DNA from: Epiperipatus broadwayi
Taxonomy: Eukaryota > Onychophora > Udeonychophora > Euonychophora > Peripatidae
Direction: 5' to 3'
DNA length: 64,000 nt
Assembly: GCA_028023455.1 (NCBI GenBank)
Contig: JAQFVV010012490.1
Coordinates: 3,160,001-3,224,000 of the forward strand
Shown: positions 1-10,646 of the stretch, in pieces
Layout of the letters: each line of letters starts with the position of its first letter
Position numbering within the stretch: the stretch's first letter is position 1
Program-made: the position numbers and the translations under genes
The notes under the pieces: model-generated
The model's input: the letters and a program-made list of their open reading frames with translations, nothing else
Databases searched by the model: none
What the model was told of the DNA's origin: nothing

Positions 1-831
1 ATGCTGTAATGCAGGTAAGTACAATTAAATACTATATTAAATGCTACATAAGCAAATATAAGAGGCAACATTGGTATTACATTATTTATTGATAGAAATG
101 CACATGTGAGCTAGTATCACGCTATAGGATAGGAATTTATGTCTATTGCATACTGAATGCTTTTATGATTCATGTGTACCACTGTCTTCTTTAGTTTTTA
201 ATTTGTTGTAAACTTTTTATTCTGAGTATAGATATAATAATCTCATAATTACTTTAAAGTAGCAACAATAATGACTGTCTTTTTTTAACTTCACGAACTG
301 ATTTCAAATAAAATTTTACAAATAAACAATTAAAATAATTTATTTAAATATCACTTTAAAAAAAAAAACCCACAATAATAAAAACAAAAAAAATTCAAAA
401 TATCTATATGATTCAAATAACAGAAACTATTTAATAACAATGAAAGTAAAAAAAAATAAAAAAACATGCAGCTAATTCTAAAAATTGTAATATCAATTAC
501 AAAAAATAATGAATAAACGATTAAAGAAATTATGAAACAGGAAAGAAATTGCTTAGTGATATAATTTTTATGAAACATAAGAAGTTGTAAAGAGTGAAAG
601 AAAAAAAAGATTGATATTTTTAAAAAAAATGAACAGCTATATTATCAAGATCAGAGTAAGAACAGAAACATTGAAGGTGGTCTGAAGTGATACACGGGAT
701 TTATCTTTTGGTGAATAATTAATGACTATGACACTGGTAAGCAGAAAAAAAAAACCATAATGATAAATGAAATCATTTCAAATTCCACAATATTTAATTA
801 GTAATGATGGTATATTAGATGTGATAATATG

Positions 832-1030
832 TTGGACTATTTCTATCATCTACCATTAAATGTTGAATGTTTAAAAACTTTTAAACTTTTCAATTACAAA
901 CAACTGTTAGTAATAACACACAAATAACAATATAGGATAATCTACCTATGATGTCTATTTGTGTATTTAAATAAAATTTAAATTTTTCCAAATATTCAAC
1001 ATTTAATAACATATCATATTTAATAGACTA
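832..1030. repeat. Degenerate inverted pair of tRNA-headed element tails
   Basis: The left half, read on the minus strand, and the right half, read on the plus strand, both resemble the tail of the tRNA-headed element at 56877-57652. Shared words include GTTAGTAATA, TTAAATTTTT and the segment around TATTCAACAT. The tRNA-like and hammerhead-like parts are missing, so only the two tails remain facing away from each other. This is an old, internally deleted copy of the same hairpin layout. Confidence 0.45.
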
Positions 1031-1683
1031 ATACTTTCAGGACCAGAAAGACTATAAATCAAATAGTAAATAATCAATAATAAAATCAGAGGCTGATTAT
1101 CATCAAACCAATGATAATATGAGACATATTATAAAAGAACAAATGTCAATAATTCTTGTTGCATGCACATACATAAGAATTATAATAAATAAAACTAGTA
1201 TTTATCAAAAAATGCTGAGTTCATTATGTCAATGGTGATCAACATTAGTGTTCAGGTAAAAATAAACTAATAATCATTATCAAGAAACATATAAATAAAA
1301 TATGTGGAATTTAAAAATGATGTTTAATGCTTTAGACTATATAAATAACTATAAAGACAATTCTAGAAATGTCCACACCCAAAATACATGTAGAGTTCTT
1401 TTATGCCCAGAACTAGCATTGGATTGCAAGAACTCTGTTAAAGACGTGTGAACAAAAATAAGAACATACAAAATACATAATCTAGTACTAGATAAAATCC
1501 TTGAAATAATTTAAAATAATGATTAATACATTTATTAATTAATAAGTACTAACAATATTTTTAAAAAAATTAAAGGAGTTAAAGATTTGATAAATATTCT
1601 GATAAAATAAATATTATTATAATTCTGAATTTCACATAGATATTAAATATTTCATATAACAATAAATGTTTAGATTGTGAGTT

Positions 1684-1740
1684 ACAGAAATATATAAATT
1701 ACAATTTTTATTATACAGAAATATATAAATTACAATTTTT
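1684..1740. repeat. 31-bp tandem duplication
   Basis: A segment beginning ACAGAAATATATAAATTACA occurs twice in a row with a period of 31 bases. Simple local duplication; no further function is visible. Confidence 0.8.
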
Positions 1741-2511
1741 CTTAAATACAATACTTGTGTGTGCACATACAATGCATTTAGTAATACAAAATATTTAAAT
1801 TATTTATAAAGGAAATTATTTTAATTGCATTTAATTCTATTAGGTTTAAGTATAAAAGTTAAACCAAATTATAGGCATATATATAAGCATACATATGAAT
1901 GCTTATGATATAAAAATATTTCAATCACTAATTATTACTTTCATTAAATCTACAGGCCAATATTATTCTATGTTAACAATATATAAATTAAAAATGGGAT
2001 TTAGAAGCGATATGTATATATACATTTATTCCAATTAATAAGGTTTAATTATTCTAAATCTGATACTTCTTATATTGCAATCATACTGATTTTTATCTGT
2101 AATTAATATATATATAAAAGAAGACAATTCTATTATATATGGCTAATTCTAAAACTATGGAGAACTTTTTAAAAAAGTTAAACAAAATTTAAAAAAGTCT
2201 AAAAGAAGTTTTAATTAACTAACTTCTATTTTTTCCTCTTAAGAATTTAAACTTTTCAGTTATTTTGTTTTACAAATCTGAAGTCTTCAATGCATTTCCA
2301 TTAATGGCCTAATAGCCTCATTAATTTATTTAAATATTTACTCTAGTGATTATAAGAGAAAATTGTTTTTTTAAATAAGTGAAACTTTAAAAGAAATATT
2401 CTTTTTAAGTATTAAAAAACAGATTTTTTTTTTTAGTCAATGGAATAATGTGAACAATACATATATATATATATATATAACTTTACTGACTTTCCCCCTC
2501 AACATTAGCTT

Positions 2512-3152
2512 AACAAGGCAAAACTCTCCATACACTAGTGTCACCCTGTGCGAACCAGAGAAGGTTGGTGCATAAAATCCCTATCTAATGCCTACTCATC
2601 CAATATTCCATTGATTACTCTGGTTGGCACTACTGTATGGAGAGTTTTGCCTTGTTTAATAACAATTATGTGCTAGTATAAAAGATGGTGATCATGTGAT
2701 GTTTAGTGATTTAACACCAATCCTGCCTAATAGGATAGTGGTGGCTATGGTTGTTAAAGAGCCAAAGACACCAAAATGTACGGGTGCTGAACTGAGTTCA
2801 GACCCATGTCTATATAAGCTATGAGCTTAGAATGAAAATATTGTGTTTTCAATTTCATTCTCATAGTTTTGTAGTTAAGTAGAGATAAAAAATGGTTGCT
2901 TGAGAGTTGCATTAGATCCTAAGATCTAGGTGCAGTGCTCTCAGATCCAACGCTCCTCACTGACAGAGGCCACAAGCCAGAAACTAGTCTGGGGATATTG
3001 GATGAGTAGGCATTAGATAGGGATTTTATGCACCAGCCTTCTGGCATCCATTGATTACTCTGGTTGGCACTACTGTATGGAGAGTTTTGCCGTGTTTAAT
3101 AACAATTATGTGCTAGTATAAGAGATGGTGATCATGTGATGTTTAGTGGTTT
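2512..3152 (+). mobile_element. Hammerhead-bearing hairpin element, copy A1
   Basis: The element begins near AACAAGGCAAAACTCTCC and ends near GATGTTTAGTGGTTT. It is flanked by AACATTAGCTT (2501-2511) and AATATTAGCTT (3153-3163), an 11-bp target duplication with one mismatch. The left arm GGCAAAACTCTCCATACA is matched in inverted orientation at 2634-2660 and again at about 3065-3092, so the copy is a rearranged dimer. The arm plus the following roughly 55-nt tail (ending in ATCATGTGATGTTTAGTG) occurs twice. A hammerhead-like core lies at 2954-2995. The copy at 26806-27335 has the same outer boundaries but the interior is in opposite orientation. Confidence 0.7.
2954..2995 (+). ncRNA. Hammerhead-like ribozyme motif (A1)
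   Basis: Stem I pairs TCCTCA (2954-2959) with TGGGGA (2990-2995), six pairs including one G-U. The core reads CTGA-C-A-GA, with one extra A compared with CTGANGA. Stem II is GGC/GCC with loop CACAA, followed by an extra A and then GAA. Stem III is the loop-less palindrome ACTAGT, then C at the cleavage position. Loop-less stem III is known from PLE and retrozyme hammerheads that act as dimers. The two extra A residues may make this copy weak or inactive. Confidence 0.55.
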
Positions 3153-3163
3153 AATATTAGCTT

Positions 3164-3809
3164 TCTTATTTTGTCTTAACAATAGATTTCTTTTCTACAT
3201 ATCCACTACATATATATGCTAACAAATTCAACAACAGCCATTTTCTTCTGTGGGCTTTTATATTTATCTAAAGCTTCATAAATAGTAATGTGTGTACATT
3301 ACTGCATTAAATTTCTTTTTCATTGACATAAATATACATCTTATAAAAACATTTGGTTGCTTTATAAAAACATTCTGGCTATCTAAACTGACAATTCAAT
3401 TATTAATGGTTTGTAATTTATCTTTTTAATCTTCTATAACCTTTGAATTTCAGATATAACAAGAAATGTCTGTGGTGCACATATTAGACTTCAGGTCACT
3501 ACAGAAGGCCTTGTGAATACTTTTATGGGATCCATAAACTTGACCAGTGAGGAAATAGATAGTAATTGCCCTTCTTTCTAGTTATCCTTTAGTTACATAG
3601 ACCTCTATGAATTATAGACATACTAAAGGACATATATACAGATTGATAAAAAGGATTAATTGAAACTAATTATTTTTTCTTCTTAATAAAAAAAAAAAAC
3701 AAGATTATAACTATAATAAATAATTATCTTTTTTATCTTAGATATCAAATAAAAATAAATTCAATAATAGTTTCATTAAATTTTTTTCCTTTAACAACAT
3801 ATTAAAAAC
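3164..3809. other. AT-rich noncoding DNA
   Basis: No gene or recognised element was seen between the 11-bp duplication of copy A1 and the direct repeat that borders the PLE hairpin. Contains poly-A and poly-T runs. Confidence 0.5.
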
Positions 3810-3991
3810 AACTTTTATAATTATTAATATATATATGTGCTCTGCGCACAGTTAATGAAGCTATTAATAAATTGTCAAAATTTTTTACTGCCAAGCGCTT
3901 TCGGGACAGTCTACAGTCCCATATTCATGGCGAGTTATTCTGTTAATAACTGTAAAACTATGCAAATTTTATGCAAATTTATATGCAGATG

Positions 3992-4480
3992 TTACGTGGA
4001 CCATTTACGAGATAGGGAATAGCAGGCCTCTCTTCTGTTGATTGCCGATGGGTCAGCCGCAATGAAGTAAGCTTCCCTAACTTTACGTTTGGTGTCGTTT
4101 GTTTCAGAGCAAACGACACTGGCTGTGGTAGGTAGAAAAGCATGTCCAGAGTTTCTTTCATGTTCGACAAAAATCAAATTACCTTCAGACTTTGTTTTGG
4201 TTTTATTGTAAAGGTATTGGTGTTGAGCTACTCTGGTGGCAATGTTAGTTTTGGTCTCTCCATAATATGTTGCCATGCAATTTCTTTGGGGGCAGGTAAT
4301 TTTGTACACAACTTGAGGGGTGAGTTCAGGTTTGATCCTGTCTTTGGTATTATTTATCAGTCTATTGGTGTTGGGAGGTGAACGGAAAGCGACTTCAAAG
4401 TTACATGATAGTTGATTGATAAGGCTTTTAGCTGTAGAGTGAACGTATGGGATTAAGATTCTTGGTTTGTTTTCTTTCTT
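3992..4480 (-). pseudogene. PLE C-terminal GIY-YIG endonuclease, minus copy
   Basis: This is the 3' part of a Penelope-like reverse transcriptase ORF, open from about 4480 down to the stop at 3992 with no start codon. It covers the linker after the RT (words such as KPRILIPYV and RSPPNTNRL) and the GIY-YIG domain. The domain shows VVYKITC as the GIY strand, YYGET as the YIG strand, the helix arginine in IATRVAQH and the GH pair in NSGHAF. The C-PQRN-C pair beforehand resembles the CCHH knuckle typical of PLEs. It is 5' truncated, lacks all RT motifs and cannot act autonomously. It differs from the plus copy by a few residues, for example GNLIF against GNSIF. Confidence 0.8.
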
Positions 4481-4489
4481 GTGGTTGTG

Positions 4490-4888
4490 GCTTTCCGTTC
4501 ACCTCCCAACACCAATAGACTGATAAATAATACCAAAGACAGGATCAAACCTGAACTCACCCCTCAAGTTGTGTACAAAATTACTTGCCCCCAAAGAAAT
4601 TGCATGGCAACATATTATGGAGAGACCAAAACTAACATTGCCACCAGAGTAGCTCAACACCGATACCTTTACAATAAAACCAAAACAAAGTCTGAAGGTA
4701 ATTCGATTTTTGTCGAACATGAAAGAAACTCTGGACATGCTTTTCTACCTACCACAGCCAGTGTCGTTTGCTCTGAAACAAACGACACCAAACGTAAAGT
4801 TAGGGAAGCTTACTTCATTGCGGCTGACCCATCGGCAATCAACAGAAGAGAGGCCTGCTATTCCCTATCTCGTAAATGGTCCACGTAA
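4490..4888 (+). pseudogene. PLE C-terminal GIY-YIG endonuclease, plus copy
   Basis: This is the right arm of the palindrome and is a fragment of a GIY-YIG nuclease. Homology with the minus copy starts abruptly at 4490 in GCTTTCCGTTCACC, which marks the truncation point. The frame then runs uninterrupted through VVYKITC, YYGET, the helix arginine and SGHAF to the stop at 4888. In PLEs this nuclease nicks the target for target-primed reverse transcription. No RT domain is present here, so the fragment has no autonomous function. A shadow frame on the opposite strand is simply the palindrome partner. Confidence 0.8.
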
Positions 4889-4934
4889 CATCTGCATATA
4901 AATTTGCATAGTTTTACAGTTATTAACAGAATAA

Positions 4935-4982
4935 CTCGCCATGAATATGGGACTGTAGACTGTCCCGAAAGCGCTTGGCAGT
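4935..4982 (+). ncRNA. Decayed hammerhead-like motif in the PLE 3' UTR
   Basis: The region reads GCC, then ATGAATA where a hammerhead has CTGANGA, then stem II GGGAC/GTCCC with loop TGTAGACT, then GAA, then the loop-less stem III palindrome AGCGCT, then T and GGC pairing with the first GCC. Layout and order match PLE hammerheads, but C3 and G8 of the core are changed, so activity is unlikely. The mirror copy lies at about 3889-3935 on the minus strand. Confidence 0.5.
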
Positions 4983-5259
4983 AAAAAAAAAAAATTTTGA
5001 CAATTTATTAATAGCTTCATTAACTGTGTGCAGAGCACATATATATATATTAATTTATTTAAGCGTTAATGAAGTAAAATCTTAACTTTTATAATTATAT
5101 AAATGGTCAAATAAAAAAAATAGTCATAGAACACACGACCCCATTCTTTTAAGCTTGTAAGATATAAACAATGAGCATTGCCAATTGCTCAACAAGCTTT
5201 GTGATAAATGCTTAGCCAGAGAAAGAATTTAGAATATCTCTGTCAGAAAACCCCCCAAA

Positions 5260-5301
5260 CCTCTGACCAATGGTGGCATGCTTTGGCACTCCTCAGACGC
5301 T
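5260..5301 (-). ncRNA. Hammerhead, inverted unit, broken
   Basis: On the minus strand the core CTGAGGA and stem II GTG/CAT are present, stem III ACC-ATT-GGT and the cleavage C are intact, but the essential GAA reads GCC. The 5' strand of stem I no longer pairs with AGAGG. It is a mutated copy of the motif at 5982-6023. Confidence 0.65.
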
Positions 5302-5981
5302 AGAGAACTTCAGACACTAGATCTAAAAATACCAACCCAAAGTCAGCATTTATCTATTGAGTGGAAAATCTGAAATTTTCAGACACCTATATGTCTTCAA
5401 ACCCAGCTATCCACCTCAAATAGCTATATGGGGCTGAGAGATCTTCAGCCAAACCATATATTAGCAGTCTAATTAGCAATATAACATCGCATAAGACTTA
5501 AAGCAGAGACTATAAATATTCAAATAAAAAATAATCATAGATCACATTCTTTTAAGCTTGTGAGATATAAACAATGAGCATTGCCAATTGCTCAACAAGC
5601 TTGGTGATAAATGCTTAGCCAGAGATATTTTAAATGCTTTCTCTGGCTAAGCATTTATCACAAAGCTTGTTGAGCAATTAGCAATGCTCATTGTTTATAT
5701 CTTACAAGCTTAAAAGAATGTGATCTCTGACTCTATTTTTTATTTGACTATTTATAATCTCTGCTTTAAGTCTTATGCGATGTTATATTGCTAATTATAC
5801 TACTAATATATGGTTTGGCTGAAGATCTCTCAGCCCCATATAGCTATTTGAGTTGGATAGCTGGGTTTGAAGACATGTAGGTATCTGAAAATTTCAGATT
5901 TTCCACTCAATAGATAACTTTTAGATAAATGCTGACTTTGGGTTGGTATTTTTAGATCTAGTGTCTTAAGCTACCCTAGCG

Positions 5982-6023
5982 CCTCTCTGAAGAGTGCCAA
6001 AACACGAAACCATTGGTCAGAGG
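5982..6023 (+). ncRNA. Complete type I hammerhead self-cleaving ribozyme
   Basis: All parts of a minimal hammerhead are present in order. Stem I is CCTCT (5982-5986) with AGAGG (6019-6023). The core CTGAAGA is at 5987-5993. Stem II is GTG/CAC with loop CCAAAA. GAA is at 6006-6008. Stem III is ACC/GGT with loop ATT, and the cleavage nucleotide is C6018. All invariant core positions match. The predicted RNA would cut after C6018. Stem II is short (3 bp), as in known animal hammerheads. Confidence 0.85.
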
Positions 6024-6402
6024 TTTGGGTGGGTTCCTAACAGATATTTTAAATGCTTTCTCTGGCTAAGCATTTATTACAAAGCTTGTTGAGCAATTGG
6101 CAATGCTCATTGTTTATATCTTACAAGCTTAAAAGAATGGGGTCATGTGATCTATGACTATTTTTTATTTGACTATTTATAGTCTCTGCTTTAAGTCATG
6201 CGATGTTATATTGCTAAGACTACTAATATATGGGTTGGCTGAAAATCTCTCAGCTCCATATAGCTATTTGAGTTGGATAGCTGAGTTTGAAGACATGTAG
6301 GTGTCTGAAAATTTCAGATTTTTCACTCAATAGATAACTTTCAGATAAATGCCAAGCTTTGGGTTGGTATTTTTAAATTTAGTGTCTGAAGCTACCCTAG
6401 TG

Positions 6403-6442
6403 CCTCTGGGGAGTGCCATAGCACGAAACCATTGGTCAGAGG
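6403..6442 (+). ncRNA. Hammerhead, second tandem unit, core lost
   Basis: Stem I CCTCT/AGAGG, stem II GTG/CAC, GAA, stem III ACC/GGT and the cleavage C6437 are all retained, but CTGAAGA is replaced by GGGGA, so the site should not cut. The cleavage position is exactly 419 nt after that at 6018, giving the monomer length. Confidence 0.8.
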
Positions 6443-6648
6443 TTTGGAGGGTTTTCGGATAGAGATATTTTAAATGCTTTCTCTGGCTAAGCATTTATCA
6501 CAAAGCTTGTTGAGCAATTGGCAATGCCCATTGTTTATAATTATATGACTTTTTTTTAAAAATAAAAAAAAATTAGGGCAAAAATAATTTTCTTTCTTCA
6601 TTACACTAAATATTTAACTTTTTATCAAATCAGAAATAAATAATATAC

Positions 6649-6957
6649 TTTGTATCAAATCTTTTTGTATAATTTAATTAATTTATTTTAAATATTAAAC
6701 AATATTATTCAATTCATTAAAATTTAAATTATTGTAGATTTTTATTTCAACATTTATATAATTAAATTTTATATGTATTCCTTTCTTCCTTTCCTTTAAA
6801 TTTTGTATCAAATCTTTTTGTATAATTTTAATTAATTTATTTTAAATATTAAACAATATTATTCAATTCATTAAAATTTAAATCACTCTAGATTTTTATT
6901 TCAACATTTATATAATTAAATTTTATATGTAGTTCTCTCTTCATTTTCTTTAAACTT
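6649..6957. repeat. Tandem duplication of about 153 bp
   Basis: A segment starting TGTATCAAATCTTTTTGTAT and ending near TTTATATGTA is repeated directly (about 6649-6801 and 6802-6957) with a few substitutions. The rest of 6547-7472 is AT-rich with nothing recognisable. Confidence 0.8.
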
Positions 6958-7476
6958 TAAATATATATACACCCATACCATTAAAATTATTCAACTATGG
7001 TTTTGAGTATCGTGAGCCAATCTGTCTCAATATATATATACATATTGTAATAAAATTAAGCACTAAGATAATCCAATAATATTTATGGAATAATGTAATA
7101 AACTCAAATTTGCATATCATAACAATTCATGAAGTATTTTCATATATATTATTATACATATGCTGTATTAAATATTTCCATGAAATGTTATTGTAATAAA
7201 GAATAGAAATCAAATCAAATCCATCTATACAGAGATAATGATTAACCTTTGATATAGCCAAAAAACTATCAATTACCACGAATTGGCAATCCCTAAGGCT
7301 AAACAAGTTTTCTCATTAATCTATAACTGCTCTTTTGTTGGAGTTCTTTACTGAAGGAAAATGAGTCTTCTTTTTATTTCAAACCCAAGTTCTTATATGG
7401 ATTTAAACCCAGAAAGCTATTTTTTGTAGGTGTGAGAATGTGAAAAAAATAACATCTTTAATTTAAACATATATAT

Positions 7477-9688
7477 TCTACCGCACCCGGCTCCCCTATT
7501 AAACCGTTCGTAGAAGGGATTGAGAGCTCCAAAATAAACATGATATAGCGTAAAGATTTATTTATTTTCTTATATCAATAGTTGTTCATTATCAACATAA
7601 GGGGGCGCCAGATACGATGATTTAATTTACAATTTAATTTCTCGCATCACCTTACATCATATCAAAACGATTTCGAAGTCTAATCCCCGCCCATAAGCTC
7701 AAACTCCCAGCATGGACCAATAGGGGCACTCAGGGTCGCGATGTAATTATTATTCTGGTAAAAGACACAATACTAACCAATGGAGAAGAAGCTTCGTTGA
7801 TTAATAGATCGGTCCAAACTTTGGACCGGGTCATTGGTTATTTGCAACTAATAAGAATGTTCGGTTGGCTCATAAAAAAATTAAAAGCTTATAATATCAT
7901 CCTCCCTTTATCATACAGTCCGGTAGTTATTTGCACTATGCTTTATTGACATTTATTTACATTTTATTAATAATAGGCCCTCCCAACTCTTAAACCTATC
8001 TTAACTACATAATAAGTAAACATCGTGATTTACGGCACGATGTTTATAAATGAAATTTAAAAGAAACAAACAAAAGAAGGATAAGAAAGATGAATCTAAA
8101 GTAAAATAATTAATTGCATGAATAAATGCTAACTTTATTAATAATCAAAATAACAAAAAAAAAAATATAGATTTACTTATAGGAAATGATTTGAGAAATG
8201 CTCGACTTGTTTAAATTATAAAAAAGAAATTTATTGAATATAAAAAAATGCAATATTGATTAACAGTTTTATTTACACGCACATACGTGCATTCACGCAC
8301 TCGCACAGAAAAGAACATATTATGCATAATAAACATGGATGGTAAAATACATATTTTACATTTTGAAATTAGGTGTGTTATAGCGTATAAGATAATAATT
8401 AAGGTCAAAGTTCATAACTGAAAAGTCCTAAGATTTAAATATGAGGAATTGCATAGCATGTGATTTACGAAGATTAAAATAATAAGTTTAAATATGAGGA
8501 ATTACGGATCATTTTATAGTTTGATTTACGAAAGTCGAATTTAATTAATTATGAGATTGCCTTTTAAAGTTTACGTAAAGAATGAATGAAAACATTATAA
8601 AATAAAGTGTTTACCTAGGATTTTTGCTTAGTCTTCCGCTGCTTCTAATTTGGTGAGGGTTCGAACATGGTAGATGATGTTTTCCATAATACGAGGTTAT
8701 TCATTTTTTTTAAAGTTCAGCGTAGTAGGTTTGGACGATTCATGTATTTCACGGAACAACATTATTGAACTGGTTGGAGCACTATTTTCGGATGGTACTG
8801 TTGTTGATCATTCATAGCTGTGGAGATGTTCTGGCGGCGGAGCGTCGATCAATCACTGAAGGGTTTCCTAGCCCATGGAGCGTGGATCAATCACTGAAGG
8901 GTTTCCTAGCCCATCATGACGATCGACGCTCTAAATACTGATTTCACTGCGATCATATTGAATAAACCGGATAGCAAAAACAAAATGAAAACGAGACGAT
9001 GAATGACTTTTGACTAATGAATTTTGAATAAAGGATGAAAGAATAAAGAATAATATCTTTAGATTTTGCTTGATATTTATATGGGTTGGGTATTATCTGA
9101 GGATCGAATCTCCACCCAGAGTTCAATATTTTTTTTTTAGTTGTCGATATGGTCCGTGTCCTACGTAATGTCCACTCAATCCATATGCTTGAGGCAATCT
9201 TAGGTTTAGGCAATCTCATATTGCAATCTCAGTTAATAAATAAAAATACTTATTCACACCTTTGATGCATACGTGTGTGCGTGTTTTAAGAGAACAATCT
9301 ACTTTACATTATTTTAAAAGTCGAGCATTTAATCTTTCTCAAAAATCATTTCTATAAGCTTTTAACTTTTACTACAGTTATAATTTAAAATAAACCCCTT
9401 TTTAATTATCCCCGCGGCATATACAAGTAAAAATCACTTATTGAGATTAAAATGGCATATTAGTAATATTTTTTATATTTTATTTTTAGAGGATATTATT
9501 TTAGTAGATTATATGAAAGCCTTAAACTATTTAATCAGAAATATTAACATTTTATTTTACAGTGTATTTTATAAAGTATTGAAAGAAAACTATATCTATT
9601 TTTTATCATAAGTTGAAAGTGAGAAAAAACAGTGTTTACATTGCTTGTGTGTGTGCGTATATACATGTACCGACTTTGTCTCGGTATA
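7477..9688 (-). repeat. 3' LTR of the gag-only element
   Basis: 2212 bp, matching 12205-14385 nearly throughout. It carries an extra tandem copy of about 39 bp near 8835-8915 (the phrase CAATCACTGAAGGGTTTCCT appears twice). It ends on the plus strand in CTCGGTATA just before GC-rich internal sequence. Confidence 0.85.
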
Positions 9689-10479
9689 TATCCCCGCGAT
9701 CCGTCCAAAAATTAAAATGCGAGGCTTGGCATTTTAATTTTTTCACAATAAAATTATTTATTTTGTTTCCCTTTCTCTTTTTCTTTACCCCGCTCCGTGT
9801 GTTTTTTTAATCATTTATTTTAGCCGACTATCCTACAGTTCAACTCCCCTCACATAAAGAAAACGAAGTGGCAGGTCATGTGGTCAGGCTCGGATTGACA
9901 CTGTACATTTACGAACTAAACTCGGCGTGCCATAATTGGTACATTTTGCCCAATCTGGTACAGGCACCCCGGGTGGAAGGTTGGCATGGGGATGGACCTT
10001 TCCGAAGTCCCGCGATGCAAGGTTACGAACATATAGGCATTCTCTTACGGCCTATCTAATGGAAGGCAGGAGGATGGTCATTTCCGAAGTCCCCTCTGCA
10101 AAAATTACGAGAACATTTACGAGGTAGCGAATAATCTAAGTTATCGAACAACAAGCATTCAAAATATCCGAGCTCTGTACCTCCTAGCACAATGGGAAAT
10201 AGTGAGGGAAGGAACAATAATAGCGCACTCTCGTGATTCGGCTTTTCTTTCTTTCTTTAGGCGGCATCCGCTTCCTTTCTCCGCGTGTTTTCGAGCAACA
10301 TATATTTTAGTCGAAGGCTGGCGACGTTCTTTTTAATTTAAACTGGCTTTCAGAAATATTGACTTATTTATCTCGAATAGTTTTCTTAGAAATAGTTTAT
10401 TATTTTTCTCTTAAATTATATTTTTTTTTTCGTGTTTAGTTATCTGCGGTCTGCTTTGATTTAAAATGATGCTTTATCA

Positions 10480-10500
10480 ACCCCCCTTCCCCCCTTGTTA
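10480..10500 (-). other. Polypurine run inside the gag-only element
   Basis: On the minus strand two long G runs joined by AA lie about 150 bp after gag and 0.8 kb before the 3' LTR. It resembles a polypurine tract but is not next to the LTR, where only a short GCGGGGA is seen. Its role is unknown. Confidence 0.35.
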
Positions 10501-10646
10501 TTGTACGATGCGATGCGATGTGTAAGTTCCTTCCGGTCCCAGGTCATTTTCCTTCAGTTACAGTTGTTTATAAAGCGTACTCCGGTAATCGTATTCCTGT
10601 GGCAAATCCGTGTTCGTCAGCGTGTTTTTTTTAGACTAAATTTTCA

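Larger units (their letters stand above)
1..2500. other. AT-rich noncoding DNA
   Basis: No coding exon or intact element was recognised on either strand. Short open frames here are AT-rich and have no recognisable motif. The stretch contains a degenerate inverted pair (832-1030), a 31-bp tandem duplication (1684-1740) and a TA run just before 2480. It lies beyond the last NOP53-like exon seen, so it may be intron or downstream DNA. Confidence 0.6.
3826..5057. mobile_element. Head-to-head pair of 5'-truncated Penelope-like elements
   Basis: Two nearly identical PLE 3' ends form a palindrome: left arm 3826-4390 on the minus strand, right arm 4490-5057 on the plus strand, and a 99-nt spacer (4391-4489) that is unique sequence of the minus copy. 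Each arm holds a GIY-YIG domain, stop codon, 3' UTR and a decayed hammerhead. The direct repeat AACTTTTATAATTAT flanks the unit at 3810-3824 and 5084-5098, so the right side also carries about 26 nt of extra tail. The core of that repeat, TTTATAATTAT, occurs a third time at 6534-6544. PLE copies are known to be 5'-truncated and inverted in this way. Confidence 0.8.
5101..6533. mobile_element. Retrozyme-like hammerhead element, inverted plus tandem units (copy C)
   Basis: Three related units are present: unit 1 (5101-5627) inverted, then units 2 and 3 in direct tandem (5628-6045 and 6046-6533). The marker TTCTCTGGCTAAGCATTTAT occurs at the start of units 2 and 3 with a period near 419. Unit 1 carries the same sequence inverted, so 5101-6045 folds into a giant hairpin. 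Each unit has a hammerhead site. A copy of TTTATAATTATAT lies on both sides (5088-5100 and 6534-6546); the right copy partly overlaps family sequence, so this duplication is less certain than the others. Tandem units spaced by hammerheads are the hallmark of retrozymes. Confidence 0.75.

Noticed and set aside
4142-4738. Open frames on the opposite strands of the GIY-YIG arms
   Set aside because: They are palindrome shadows of the PLE coding frames and identical between the arms.
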